Source of the DNA: Lachnospiraceae bacterium
GTDB lineage: Bacteria; Bacillota; Clostridia; Lachnospirales; Lachnospiraceae
DNA length: 64,000 nt
Direction of reading: 5' to 3'
NCBI GenBank assembly: GCA_017503735.1
Contig: JAFVSN010000049.1
Location: forward strand, 1-64,000
Part shown: piece by piece, positions 17,520-25,764 of the stretch
Layout of the letters: each line of letters begins with the position of its first letter
How positions within the stretch are numbered: the stretch's first letter is position 1
Translations under genes and position numbers: made by a program
The notes under the pieces: generated by a model
The model's input: the letters and a program-made list of their open reading frames with translations, nothing else
Database searches by the model: none
What the model was told of the DNA's origin: nothing

Positions 17520-17867
17520 ATGGTAATTCGACGTGGAGATATTTTTTATGCGGACCTTCGTCCGGTCGTGGGGTCGGAACAGGGTGGAATACGACCGGTA
17601 TTGATTATTCAAAACGATATAGGAAACAAACACAGTCCTACCGTAATCTGTGCAGCGATAACTTCTAAAATGAACAAAGCAAAATTGCCGACTCATGTGG
17701 AAATTAACGCAAACAAGTATGATATTATGCGGGATTCGGTGATTTTACTGGAACAGGTCAGGACCATTGATAAAGTAAGGTTAAAAGAAAAAGTTTGTCA
17801 TTTGGACAGGGATGTGTTGGAGCGTATCAACAAGGCTCTTTGTGTCAGCCTTGCGTTAGATACATAA
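17520..17867 (+). CDS. mazF: MazF/PemK-type endoribonuclease toxin (EndoA/NdoA), no antitoxin gene beside it
   Basis: The 115-residue protein has the MazF core: '[20 protein letters not shown]' with the substrate-loop '[15 protein letters not shown]', then '[10 protein letters not shown]' and '[14 protein letters not shown]'. It closely resembles Bacillus NdoA, a sequence-specific mRNA interferase. In Bacillus an antitoxin gene (ndoAI) sits between alr and ndoA. Here the 85 bp between alr and this gene hold no such gene, so the toxin is orphaned or controlled otherwise. Confidence 0.92.
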   Translation: MVIRRGDIFYADLRPVVGSEQGGIRPVLIIQNDIGNKHSPTVICAAITSKMNKAKLPTHVEINANKYDIMRDSVILLEQVRTIDKVRLKEKVCHLDRDVLERINKALCVSLALDT

Positions 17868-17895
17868 CAAAAGAGAGAAAGGGGATTTTTAATCC

Positions 17896-19254
17896 ATGCA
17901 AGAGTATCCCATACTTAGTATAGGAATTATTCTGGGTCTTCTTATTGTGAACGGTCTCGCTTCGGCAGCGGAGACTGCCTTTGATCAACCGCTTAGTGCG
18001 GTGGTGAAAAAAGGTTTGACAGAAGAAAGGAAAAGAGCCAAAAGTGTTGCTTACATCTGTGACCGCAGAAAGCGATGTACAACGGTACTTGATTTGCTTC
18101 GTACCGTGACAATGTTCCTCTGCGGCATTACATATGCGATGTTATTGCAGTGGGCGATTATTCCGCGTCTGAAAGCCGGTTTTTCGGAGTATAAAGCTTC
18201 CGAAGTGTGGATTTTGAGTGCGGTTGTTCTCATCACGATTATCGGGGTGTGGCTTTCTGAGCTTTTTTCCATTAAGGTGCCGAAAAAACTGGCCTATAAA
18301 TATGCAGAACGTTTTGTGTTCCGGATTTCCGGTTTTGTGCGTTTTTTTATGATTTTGTTTGCACCGATTGCGTTTTTAGCGGAGCGGGCAGCAAAAGGAA
18401 TCGGTGCAATGTTCGGTGTGCATCCGGGAGATATTGCGGAGAATGTGACGGAAGAAGAGATTATTTCCATTGTAACGGAGGGGCAGGAGCAGGGGCTTTT
18501 GGATGAAGAAGAAGCGGAAATGATTACTAATGTCATGGACTTTGACGCCAAGGCCGCCAGAGATGTTATGACCCGGAAGAAAAAGATTATCGGTATCCGT
18601 GAGGAGATGAGTATTGAGGAAGCATTGGAGTTTTGCTTAAAGGAAAATTATTCCCGTTTTCCGATGTATAGAGAAAATATGGATAATATTACCGGTGTTC
18701 TGCATTTGAAGGATTTGATGCTTTATTATATGGAACATCGGGATAATGAGGATGTGCTAAAAAATACACCGTTGTCCGAGGTGGCAAGAGAACCTTATTT
18801 TGTGCCGGAAACGCAAAATATCGATGTTTTGTTAAATGATATGCAGGAAAAGAAAATCCACATGGCGGTGGTTATCGACGAATACGGTCAGACGGCGGGT
18901 ATTGTGGCTATGGAGGACATGCTGGAGGAAATCGTAGGGGATATTCAGGATGAATACGATGACGAGGAGCAGGAGATTATCCCACAAACCGACGGAACCT
19001 TTATGGTACGTGGATTTACTATGTTGGAAGAATTGGGCGATATGTTGGAAATAGACTTTTCGGAAGAAGATGCCGACACGATAAACGGTTTTGTGATTTC
19101 AAGGCTCGGCAGACTTCCTTCGGAGGAGGAGACGGAATATCCGCTCATTACAGAGTATGGCTACTCCTTTGAAATTTGTAAAGTAAACGGGAAACAGATT
19201 GATACCGTAAAGGTGTCAAAGACAGAAGAACCGGAAGCTACAGAAGAAGAGTAA
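17896..19254 (+). CDS. CNNM/CBS-domain membrane protein (HlyC/CorC family)
   Basis: The 452-residue protein has an N-terminal CNNM (DUF21) transmembrane domain of three to four helices (residues about 1-165, 'GLLIVNGLASAAETAFDQ'). A CBS-domain pair follows (about 215-340, 'DVMTRKKKIIGI', 'VVIDEYGQTAGIVAMEDMLE'), then a C-terminal CorC/HlyC domain (about 360-440). These proteins mediate Mg2+ efflux or homeostasis; the old name hemolysin is historical. It starts 28 bp after mazF and may be read through from it. The C-terminal tail is acidic. Confidence 0.9.
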   Translation: MQEYPILSIGIILGLLIVNGLASAAETAFDQPLSAVVKKGLTEERKRAKSVAYICDRRKRCTTVLDLLRTVTMFLCGITYAMLLQWAIIPRLKAGFSEYKASEVWILSAVVLITIIGVWLSELFSIKVPKKLAYKYAERFVFRISGFVRFFMILFAPIAFLAERAAKGIGAMFGVHPGDIAENVTEEEIISIVTEGQEQGLLDEEEAEMITNVMDFDAKAARDVMTRKKKIIGIREEMSIEEALEFCLKENYSRFPMYRENMDNITGVLHLKDLMLYYMEHRDNEDVLKNTPLSEVAREPYFVPETQNIDVLLNDMQEKKIHMAVVIDEYGQTAGIVAMEDMLEEIVGDIQDEYDDEEQEIIPQTDGTFMVRGFTMLEELGDMLEIDFSEEDADTINGFVISRLGRLPSEEETEYPLITEYGYSFEICKVNGKQIDTVKVSKTEEPEATEEE

Positions 19255-19276
19255 AGTTTCCGGAATGAAAGAAAAG

Positions 19277-19311
19277 AGCGCATCTGCAAGGAGCAGGTGC
19301 GCTTTGTTTTT
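19277..19311 (+). terminator. Terminator after the CNNM gene
   Basis: AGCGCATCTGC (19277-19287) pairs with GCAGGTGCGCT (19293-19303) with one G-T pair, followed by TTGTTTTT. It separates this gene from a convergent minus-strand gene. Confidence 0.8.
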
Positions 19312-19342
19312 GTATCTAAGTATTGTAGGGAAGGGATATGGA

Positions 19343-19759
19343 TTAATGATCCGTATCGTCGTCAAAATCGCAATCCGGGTCGCTTATGAACTCGCGGTTG
19401 GAGACACGTTTTGCCATACGCTCCTTCTCGATTAAATCGGAGAGAAGATTTTTTACGTCGTAGGAATTCTTTACGTTGATGATATCGAAGTGTCCCATGG
19501 TTTTATCGCTGGAATGACACTGAATGGTTCCGAGACCGAATAGTTTCTGAATCAGGGTTCTCTTTAAGGAGATATCTAAAATACGATACAAACGTACCTC
19601 GTCTTCTCTGGTGGTGAAGAATCCCGTTTTTATGAGCAAGCGTTCCTTGTTCAAACGATACACCGTAAAAGTCCAAGGCAAACCAAAAAACAATAAACGT
19701 TTCCGTGCTCTCCATAAAATTTCGTTCTGATTGGTTTGCGGTAATTCGAAATCCGCCAT
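19343..19759 (-). CDS. PH domain-containing protein (bPH2/YdbS-like)
   Basis: A minus-strand gene of 138 residues starting at 19759. The segment 'FTVYRLNKERLLIKTGFF', followed by 'VRLYRILDISLKRTLIQKLFG' and 'GTIQCHSSDKTMGHFDIINV', is the pattern of bacterial PH domains (bPH2): a strand pair, an arginine-rich turn and 'I-x-D-I' strand. Unlike YdbS/YdbT it has no transmembrane segments. The C-terminus is Asp-rich ('DPDCDFDDDTD'). Its role is unknown. GGAGGGTG on the minus strand is the RBS. Confidence 0.75.
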   Translation of the reverse strand: MADFELPQTNQNEILWRARKRLLFFGLPWTFTVYRLNKERLLIKTGFFTTREDEVRLYRILDISLKRTLIQKLFGLGTIQCHSSDKTMGHFDIINVKNSYDVKNLLSDLIEKERMAKRVSNREFISDPDCDFDDDTDH

Positions 19760-19895
19760 AACACACCCTCCTCTGATTGTATACTTTATATTGGAATTAC
19801 AAATGCTATTCTTACATTGTTAGTTTAGCATAAGAACGGCAAATTGACAAGGGAAAGAGCAGGGGAGTTTTTACACTGTTTTTACGGTGTGAGAA

Positions 19896-19924
19896 TTGAC
19901 TTTATCTTAAAATCCGTATATACT
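19896..19924 (+). promoter_or_regulatory. Promoter of the deoD-deoC-cdd operon
   Basis: TTGACT (19896-19901) and TATACT (19919-19924) with 17-bp spacing lie 46 bp before deoD. Confidence 0.75.
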
Positions 19925-19970
19925 GATTATAATGCGAAGACCAGAGACGTAACAGGAAAGGAGTATGACT

Positions 19971-20681
19971 ATGGCAGCAATACCTACCGCCCATAATGCG
20001 GCAAAAGAAGGCGAAATCGCAAAGACGGTTTTACTACCGGGAGACCCGCTTCGTGCAAAGTTTATTGCGGATACTTATTTGGAGGATGTAACCTGTTTTA
20101 ATACGGTCCGGAATATGTTCGGGTATACCGGTACCTATAAAGGAAAGAGAGTATCGGTCATGGGTAGCGGTATGGGAATGCCGTCCATCGGGATTTACTC
20201 CTATGAATTATACAATTTTTATGATGTAGACCGGATTATCCGCATCGGTTCTGCCGGCGGTATTTCCGACAAGGTAAAATTAAGAGATTTAGTGATTGGT
20301 ATGGGAGCGTCCACCAACAGTAACTATGCGGACCAGTATAATTTGCCGGGAACCATTGCACCGATTGCGGACTATGGACTTTTACGTCGTGCGGTAGAGG
20401 TAGCGGAAGGTATGAAGGTGCCGGTAACGGTAGGAAATATTTTGTCCTCCGATGTATTTTACAATGCGGATCCGACCTTTAACGATCGTTGGAAGAAGAT
20501 GGGGATTCTTTGTGTGGAAATGGAGGCTGTGGCATTGTATCTGAATGCGGCCTATGCCGGGAAGCAGGCTCTCTGTATGCTGACGATTTCCGATCATTTA
20601 TACACCGGAGAGGCATTATCCTCCGAGGACAGACAAAACAGTTTCCATGAGATGATGCAGGTTGCATTGGAACTGGCATAA
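19971..20681 (+). CDS. deoD: Purine-nucleoside phosphorylase DeoD-type
   Basis: The ATG at 19971 is seven bases after the RBS (AAAGGAG), better than the ATG at 19965, which is only two bases away. The 236-residue protein has the hexameric PNP features '[11 protein letters not shown]' (phosphate binding), '[17 protein letters not shown]', 'GSAGGI', 'VEMEAVALY' and 'LTISDH' with the catalytic Asp. It cleaves purine (deoxy)nucleosides with phosphate. It forms a salvage operon with deoC and cdd. Confidence 0.95.
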   Translation: MAAIPTAHNAAKEGEIAKTVLLPGDPLRAKFIADTYLEDVTCFNTVRNMFGYTGTYKGKRVSVMGSGMGMPSIGIYSYELYNFYDVDRIIRIGSAGGISDKVKLRDLVIGMGASTNSNYADQYNLPGTIAPIADYGLLRRAVEVAEGMKVPVTVGNILSSDVFYNADPTFNDRWKKMGILCVEMEAVALYLNAAYAGKQALCMLTISDHLYTGEALSSEDRQNSFHEMMQVALELA

Positions 20682-20692
20682 AGGAGAGTTTT

Positions 20693-21364
20693 ATGGATAA
20701 GAATGTTGTGAAGTATGTGGATCATACCCTGCTTACCCAGACTGCGACTTGGGAAGAAATTAAGCAGATTTGCGATGACGGAGTGACTTACGGTACGGCA
20801 TCGGTTTGTATTCCGCCGTCCTTTGTAAAGCGTGCAAAGGAATACTTGGGAGATAAGCTTCCGGTATGTACGGTCATCGGGTTCCCGAACGGCTACAATA
20901 CCACGGCGGTAAAGGTGTTTGAGACGAAAGATGCGGTGGCAAACGGTGCGGATGAAATCGATATGGTGATTAACATCGGCATGGTAAAGGAAGGAAACTA
21001 TGTAGGCCTTTTAGAAGAAATCAAGGCGGTAAAGGTGGCTTGCGGAGATAAGCTTTTAAAAGTCATCATCGAGACATGCCTTTTGACGGAAGAGGAAAAG
21101 ATTAAGATGTGCCGTGTGGTAACGGAAGCAGGTGCGGAGTTTATTAAGACCTCCACCGGATTTTCCACGGCAGGAGCGACCTTTGCGGATATCGAGTTGT
21201 TTGCAAAGCACATCGGGGAAGGTGTGCAGATGAAGGCAGCAGGCGGCATTTCTTCTTTGGAGGATGCGGAGAAATTTGTGGCTTTGGGGGCAACCCGTCT
21301 CGGAACCAGCCGTATCGTAAAAATATTAAAAGCAAAGGGCGCGGCGGTAAAGGAAGGCTATTAG
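20693..21364 (+). CDS. deoC: Deoxyribose-phosphate aldolase
   Basis: The 223-residue protein is a class I aldolase of the DeoC family. The Schiff-base lysine is K152 in '[14 protein letters not shown]', and the second conserved lysine is in 'MKAAGGI'. '[10 protein letters not shown]' and 'KVIIETCLL' are also typical. It splits 2-deoxyribose 5-phosphate, the product of nucleoside phosphorolysis, to glyceraldehyde 3-phosphate and acetaldehyde. It begins 11 bp after deoD with its own AAGGAGAG RBS. Confidence 0.95.
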   Translation: MDKNVVKYVDHTLLTQTATWEEIKQICDDGVTYGTASVCIPPSFVKRAKEYLGDKLPVCTVIGFPNGYNTTAVKVFETKDAVANGADEIDMVINIGMVKEGNYVGLLEEIKAVKVACGDKLLKVIIETCLLTEEEKIKMCRVVTEAGAEFIKTSTGFSTAGATFADIELFAKHIGEGVQMKAAGGISSLEDAEKFVALGATRLGTSRIVKILKAKGAAVKEGY

Positions 21365-21471
21365 TGTGGCAAGGCTTGTGTCGGGCGGGTTTGGCAGAAA
21401 TTAAATGCAGAATTAACTGCCGGAATGCCTGGTGACTTTGCTATGGATAACATGGAAAGGACGGTGTTGGT

Positions 21472-21975
21472 ATGGGAGAGAGCAGCACACAGTTACAGAC
21501 CTATGAGAAAAAGGTGCCGGCGGTACAGAATGTTGGAAAAAAACTGCCGGACGCCATGAGCGATGCGGTATGCAGAAAGCTGATTCGTGTGGCTTGTGAA
21601 TATCGAAAGAAGGCGTATACACCGTATTCCGGATTTAAGGTGGGGGCGGCACTTCTGACCGACAGTCATGAAATCATCGGTGGCTGTAATATTGAAAATG
21701 CTGCTTATACACCGACCAATTGTGCGGAGCGTACCGCGTTTTTTAAGGCAGTCAGTGAAGGGAAGAAGGATTTTCTTGCCATTGCCGTTGTCGGTGGGAA
21801 AGGTGATGAATTGGAAGAGTTTTGTGCACCTTGTGGTGTGTGTCGACAGGTAATGACGGAGTTTTGTGATCCGAAGACGTTTTTAGTGATATTGGCACGT
21901 TCGGAAGAGGATTATATGATTTATACGCTGGAGGAACTGATGCCCTTCGGCTTTTCCGGGAAAAATTTAGAATAG
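21472..21975 (+). CDS. cdd: Cytidine deaminase with N-terminal extension
   Basis: The 167-residue protein has the catalytic 'TNCAERTA' (zinc Cys84 and proton-shuttling Glu86) and 'PCGVCRQ' (Cys121, Cys124), plus 'CNIENAAY' for substrate binding. Tetrameric cytidine deaminases are usually about 130 residues; here some 30 extra residues precede the core. A later start would lie at ATG codons near residue 29, but the visible RBS (AAAGGA) precedes the ATG at 21472. It deaminates cytidine and deoxycytidine and completes the salvage operon. Confidence 0.92.
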   Translation: MGESSTQLQTYEKKVPAVQNVGKKLPDAMSDAVCRKLIRVACEYRKKAYTPYSGFKVGAALLTDSHEIIGGCNIENAAYTPTNCAERTAFFKAVSEGKKDFLAIAVVGGKGDELEEFCAPCGVCRQVMTEFCDPKTFLVILARSEEDYMIYTLEELMPFGFSGKNLE

Positions 21976-22015
21976 CGGGAACAAAAGAAGTAAGAGAGAG
22001 TAAGAGAGGATTTGT

Positions 22016-22903
22016 ATGAGCGATTATCAGGATTACATTGTGAGAGCAAGCGCGGCGGACGGACAGATTCGTGTGTTCGCGGCAACAACAAGAGATTTGG
22101 TAGAACAGGCAAGAAAGATTCACGGCACCAGTCCGGTGGCAACGGCTGCTTTGGGACGTTTGCTTACGGGAGCCGCCATGATGGGCAGCATGATGAAGGG
22201 CAGAAGCGATGTACTGACAGTGCAGATTATGGGCGACGGACCGATCGGGTCTCTGACCGTAACCGCAGATTCCATGTCCCGTGTGAAAGGTTTTGTACAG
22301 AATCCGGAAGTAATGCTTCCGGCAAGTGCAGAAGGAAAGCTTGACGTCGGCGGAGCGGTTGGTATGGGTATGTTCCGTGTCATTAAGGACTTGGGCTTAA
22401 AGGAGCCGTATGTCGGTGAAATCGAACTGATTTCCGGCGAAATCGCAGAGGACTTTACGGTTTATTTTGCAGCATCGGAGCAGACTCCGTCCTCTGTTGC
22501 TTTGGGTGTGCTTATGAACCGTGACAATACGGTGGCACAGGCGGGAGGCTTCATTATCCAGCTCATGCCGGATGCAACGGAGGAAGTAATTTCTCATCTG
22601 GAACAGAAGCTGACCGAGGTAACCTCAGTGTCCGGTCTGTTGGAAGAAGGAATGACTCCGGAGGAGATTTTGGAGTACATTTTCGCGGGATTTGATTTGA
22701 AACTCCTTGATAAGGTGCCGACCTCGTACTATTGCAATTGTTCCAAGGGGCGTGTGGAGAAGGCATTAATCAGCCTCGGCACAAAGGAATTGAACGCTAT
22801 GATTGCGGACGGCGAGCCGATTACCATGAATTGTCACTTTTGTGATAGCAGCTATACCTTTTCCGTGGATGAGTTAAAGGAATTGGTACAAAATTGCAGA
22901 TAG
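22016..22903 (+). CDS. hslO: Redox-regulated chaperone Hsp33
   Basis: The 295-residue protein has the Hsp33 N-terminal domain ('RVFAATTRDLVEQARKIHGT', 'GRLLTGAAMMGSMMKG') and the C-terminal redox switch with zinc cysteines CNC ('YYCNCSKGR') and CHFC ('MNCHFCDSSY'). On oxidation the zinc is lost and the protein becomes a holdase. It starts 40 bp after cdd. The close spacing suggests transcription together with the salvage genes. Confidence 0.95.
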   Translation: MSDYQDYIVRASAADGQIRVFAATTRDLVEQARKIHGTSPVATAALGRLLTGAAMMGSMMKGRSDVLTVQIMGDGPIGSLTVTADSMSRVKGFVQNPEVMLPASAEGKLDVGGAVGMGMFRVIKDLGLKEPYVGEIELISGEIAEDFTVYFAASEQTPSSVALGVLMNRDNTVAQAGGFIIQLMPDATEEVISHLEQKLTEVTSVSGLLEEGMTPEEILEYIFAGFDLKLLDKVPTSYYCNCSKGRVEKALISLGTKELNAMIADGEPITMNCHFCDSSYTFSVDELKELVQNCR

Positions 22904-22981
22904 CAGAAAGATACAAAAGAGAAGACGTTGTACGTAGGTAAAAGCAACGAAGAATTGAAACATAGAAAGGCAGGAAAGAGA

Positions 22982-23206
22982 ATGAAAAAATGCCCGCAGT
23001 GTGAGGGAAAAGGAATCTCCGTTTGTGTGGTCTGTTTCGGAGATAAAATAAATCCCATTCACAAAAATAAGGTGTGTGGTTTTTGTGGCGGACACGGAGA
23101 AACAAAATGTATTATTTGCGAGGGAAAAGGGGAGCTTGCGGATGATGACATCTTTGCGGTGGACGGAAAGCTGCCGAACTACCCGGCAAAATTAAGTAAG
23201 GACTAG
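22982..23206 (+). CDS. Small cysteine-rich protein with DnaJ-type zinc-finger repeats
   Basis: The ATG at 22982 follows AGGAAAGAG, giving 74 residues. Four CxxC units are present: 'CPQCEGKG', 'CVVCFGDK', 'CGFCGGHG' and 'CIICEGKG'. Three of the four fit the CxxCxGxG pattern of the DnaJ central domain, which binds two zinc ions. No J domain or other domain is attached. It directly follows hslO, another zinc-cysteine chaperone, which hints at a related redox or folding role; this is inference only. Confidence 0.75.
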   Translation: MKKCPQCEGKGISVCVVCFGDKINPIHKNKVCGFCGGHGETKCIICEGKGELADDDIFAVDGKLPNYPAKLSKD

Positions 23207-23208
23207 AC

Positions 23209-23560
23209 GAAGGGCTGCCTGCTGTGAAGCAGGGGCCTTTCTTTTTCTGCGCTTTGGGGCTATTCGTAGAACCGTCCGCTTTAAAATGCCTTTTCTCTCG
23301 TGTTTCGGATATAAGTCTTTCTAATTACTCCGAGGAAAAGATGTAAGGAATTACGCAACCGGTCATTACGCGACATCCGTGTCGCGTGCGACCTCGTTTG
23401 GACGTCCTGTCCAAACGTTGCTGACAGACGAACGGAGTAATAAGAAAGTCTAATATCCTGCTCAAAGTTCGAAAAGGCATTTTAAAGCGGATGGTTCTAT
23501 CTGATAGAATACAATGACACAGAAAAAGAAAGTGATCCTTAGAAGGGCAGGCAGCCCTTC
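23209..23560. repeat. 352-bp interrupted near-palindrome
   Basis: Four pairs of arms nest in order: 23209-23222 with 23547-23560 (14 of 14), 23237-23249 with 23520-23532 (13 of 13), 23269-23295 with 23471-23497 (26 of 27), and 23307-23332 with 23433-23458 (23 of 26). The central 100 bp hold two further perfect hairpins, 23368-23387 (8-bp stem) and 23395-23417 (9-bp stem). As RNA or cruciform DNA it would form one very long imperfect hairpin. No protein is encoded. It occupies the gap between the CxxC protein and the lipoprotein gene. Nature unknown; a MITE-like element or large structured RNA are options. Confidence 0.8.
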
Positions 23561-23566
23561 TTTTTT
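23542..23566 (+). terminator. Terminator at the right end of the palindrome
   Basis: GAAGGGC (23542-23548), loop AGGCA and GCCCTTC (23554-23560), followed by TTTTTT. The left end of the palindrome (23211-23245) also folds locally as CCTGC/GCAGG plus a T-rich tail, so each end carries an intrinsic terminator. Confidence 0.75.
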
Positions 23567-23622
23567 CTTTTGAAATTCTTTCGCTTTTTCTGAAGTTGGT
23601 CTTTCGAATTATCTGGTAGGCT
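23567..23622 (+). promoter_or_regulatory. 54-bp promoter element shared with the two-component system, copy 1
   Basis: Two half-sites CTTTTGAAATT (23567-23577) and CTTTCGAATTA (23601-23611), 34 bp apart, are followed by TGGTAGG and an extended -10-like TGGTAGGCT (to 23622). The same block recurs at 24937-24992 with about eight differences and identical spacing. It lies 29 bp before the lipoprotein start. A response regulator binding CTTTYGAAWTW is the simplest reading. Confidence 0.65.
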
Positions 23623-23650
23623 TATATCAGGATGATTAAAAGGAGGAAAG

Positions 23651-24679
23651 ATGATGAAGCAAAGGATATTAGGTGTTGTTATATTGTTGTCTATGTTGCT
23701 TATGTGTGGCGCAGGGGCTTGTTCCGGAAGTGACGGAGATGATTACCCGTTTCCGACTCTGGCACCGGATTGGTCCAATCGGACGAGCGAGGAGATGCCG
23801 GGGGCTTATGGCGGATGGTTTAATTTGTGGAAAAGCAGAGGCGGAGTAGGTACGGACTGGGAGAAAAAAGTTCTTAGGAATGCCATGCTGGACAGGGAGG
23901 TAACCACGAAGGACGGAACTATAAACGTGTTTCTGAATTATTCGTTTACGGAGGGAGAGTATAAGGGAGAAAAAACCATGAAGACCGTGATACTTGTTAC
24001 GGTAAACGATGAGATTTGTGATTTTACTTTAGACGGGCAGACGTCGGAGAAGGGGCTTTTGATTACGGAAAAACCCATGGGAAAGGAACTGACGGAGGCT
24101 CTTTCCGTGGAGAAGTGTAACCTTGTGAAGGGTGACAACGAGTTGGCCGTATATGTGGCGGTGTATTACCCGAGCGGATTTGTCACGGCCACAAGTATCA
24201 GCCGGATTTTTGTGTCAGAGGTAGAACAAATTTGTAATGTAGATTATGGCTATGATGTCAAGGAACTTTCCGGAAGTGAAGTGGTGACAAGTGAGGGAAA
24301 GGATGAGAGGGAAATCAGAAGCTGGTTGGGAAAAACTACAGATTTTCTGTATGACAAGATTTCCTTTAACTCCTCTAACCGTTGCATGACCGTAGCTACG
24401 GATAGTGAAATACAGATGTCCTTTCCGAACCAGAGAGGAGACGAGAAGCCGGTGGCGCGGCAAGGAATTGTCCTGGTACTGAAAAACGGCGAACCTATCG
24501 GGGCATGGGACGGAGAACTCATCGGCAGACTGACGCTTACGGATACGGATTTAAATGTTACACTACCGATTACCGTAGAAAAGGAAGCCGAAGAATATGC
24601 GCATTTGACGTTTGTCTTTTTTGATGCAGACCATGACGTAGGAACTTTTTTTACGGAACGATTGTTTTACTTTCAGTAA
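23651..24679 (+). CDS. Predicted lipoprotein of unknown function
   Basis: The 342-residue protein starts with a signal peptide ('RILGVVILLSMLLMC') and a cysteine cluster 'LLMCGAGACSGSDGDD' that looks like a lipobox followed by a Ser/Asp-rich spacer. The first Cys near residue 18 or the second near residue 23 would carry the lipid. The mature part is beta-rich ('MKTVILVTVNDEICDFTLDG', 'NELAVYVAVYYPSGF') with no recognised domain. AGGAGGAAAG is the RBS. The gene shares its promoter element with the downstream two-component system and may be its main target or an input protein. Confidence 0.7.
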   Translation: MMKQRILGVVILLSMLLMCGAGACSGSDGDDYPFPTLAPDWSNRTSEEMPGAYGGWFNLWKSRGGVGTDWEKKVLRNAMLDREVTTKDGTINVFLNYSFTEGEYKGEKTMKTVILVTVNDEICDFTLDGQTSEKGLLITEKPMGKELTEALSVEKCNLVKGDNELAVYVAVYYPSGFVTATSISRIFVSEVEQICNVDYGYDVKELSGSEVVTSEGKDEREIRSWLGKTTDFLYDKISFNSSNRCMTVATDSEIQMSFPNQRGDEKPVARQGIVLVLKNGEPIGAWDGELIGRLTLTDTDLNVTLPITVEKEAEEYAHLTFVFFDADHDVGTFFTERLFYFQ

Positions 24680-24702
24680 TGGGGATGTTAAGCGTCTCAT
24701 GA

Positions 24703-24868
24703 GTGGACAACCCGGTACGGAGAGTTTCTATATGCATGAAAGTCTTTCCTTGCGGTTTGCATTTCTTGGGTGTCCACATTTTCAATGCTATGTGACTTTC
24801 TTTTGGTAATCAGCGACTTCCCGGTGCTTGGTTAAAATGCCCTCTTCTTTCTAAGCCGCACCGGGAAG
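24703..24868. repeat. Structured intergenic region with two long hairpins
   Basis: The 389-bp gap between the lipoprotein and response-regulator genes holds two hairpins. In the first, GTGGACAACCC (24703-24713) pairs with GGGTGTCCAC (24768-24777) with a one-base bulge, enclosing a small GAAAGTCTTTC hairpin. In the second, CTTCCCGGTGC (24817-24827) pairs perfectly with GCACCGGGAAG (24858-24868) across a 30-base loop. No U-tract follows either. No gene is visible here. Confidence 0.6.
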
Positions 24869-24936
24869 AAAACTGAATTGTTGCCGGAGATTTGTCCAAA
24901 CAATTATGGAGGTTATGGAGTTACCGATAGCAGTTT

Positions 24937-24992
24937 CTTTCGAAATTCTTTCGTTTTTTCTGAGGTTTTTCTTTTGAATTATGTGGTAGGAT
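24937..24992 (+). promoter_or_regulatory. 54-bp promoter element, copy 2, before the response regulator
   Basis: Half-sites CTTTCGAAATT (24937-24947) and CTTTTGAATTA (24971-24981) are again 34 bp apart and end in TGGTAGGAT (24984-24992, extended -10-like). It lies 76 bp before the response-regulator start. The match with 23567-23622 indicates a common regulator, most simply the response regulator encoded next. Confidence 0.65.
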
Positions 24993-25068
24993 GGGAGAGA
25001 AAGAATTGTATCATAAGAGAAAATGTCGTATAATAGAGGCAGAAGTACGGAAAAGGCGGAGGGTTACC

Positions 25069-25764
25069 ATGTATAACATATTAGTTGTGGAGGATGACCG
25101 GGAAATCAGAGACGGTATCGAGATTTTTTTAAAAAGTCAGGGCTATCGGGTGTTTAAGGCAGAGGACGGCATCCGGGGATTGGAACTGATGAAGGAAAAC
25201 GAAATCCATCTTGCCATTGTGGATATTATGATGCCACGGATGGATGGAATTACCATGACCATGCGTCTTCGTGAGACCTACGATTTTCCGGTGATTATGT
25301 TGTCTGCAAAGTCGGAAGAAACCGATAAGGTGGTGGGACTTAACATCGGAGCCGATGATTATGTGACAAAGCCTTTTACGCCGCTTGAGTTGATGGCCCG
25401 GGTGAATTCCCATCTGCGACGCTATATGAAGTTCGGTTTACCGCAACCGGAAACCGGTGGACGGAGATATGCAGAAGGCGGTTTGGAAGTGGATGAGGAT
25501 ACGGTGGAGGTAACCGTGGACGGCAATCCGGTAAAGCTTACGCCCATGGAGTTTAAAATATTGTTGTTGCTCATAAAGCATCCGGGACGGGTGTTTTCCG
25601 CCGAGGAGATTTATGAGAGTGTCTGGAATGAACGGGCGGTAAATACAGACACGGTCATGGTACATGTAAGAAATCTTCGGGAGAAAATCGAAGTGAACCC
25701 GAAAAATCCAAAATATGTAAAGGTGGTGTGGGGCGTTGGCTACAAGCTCGAAAAACAAAAATAA
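25069..25764 (+). CDS. OmpR/PhoB-family response regulator
   Basis: The ATG at 25069 follows GGAGGG, giving 231 residues; an upstream in-frame ATG at 24991 lies at the promoter and is unlikely. The receiver domain has the acidic pair in 'VVEDDREI', the phosphoacceptor D52 in 'VDIMMPRMDG', and the conserved Lys in 'DDYVTKPFTP'. The C-terminal winged helix reads 'LTPMEFKILLLLIKHPGRVF' and 'VMVHVRNLREKIE...VWGVGYKL'. It overlaps the sensor kinase gene by 29 bases. Close VanR/RegX-type relatives control envelope responses. Confidence 0.95.
   Translation: MYNILVVEDDREIRDGIEIFLKSQGYRVFKAEDGIRGLELMKENEIHLAIVDIMMPRMDGITMTMRLRETYDFPVIMLSAKSEETDKVVGLNIGADDYVTKPFTPLELMARVNSHLRRYMKFGLPQPETGGRRYAEGGLEVDEDTVEVTVDGNPVKLTPMEFKILLLLIKHPGRVFSAEEIYESVWNERAVNTDTVMVHVRNLREKIEVNPKNPKYVKVVWGVGYKLEKQK

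Noticed and set aside
23209..23560. Reading the long palindrome as an insertion sequence
   Set aside because: No transposase frame is present inside or beside it, and the outer arms end in terminators rather than typical IS termini.
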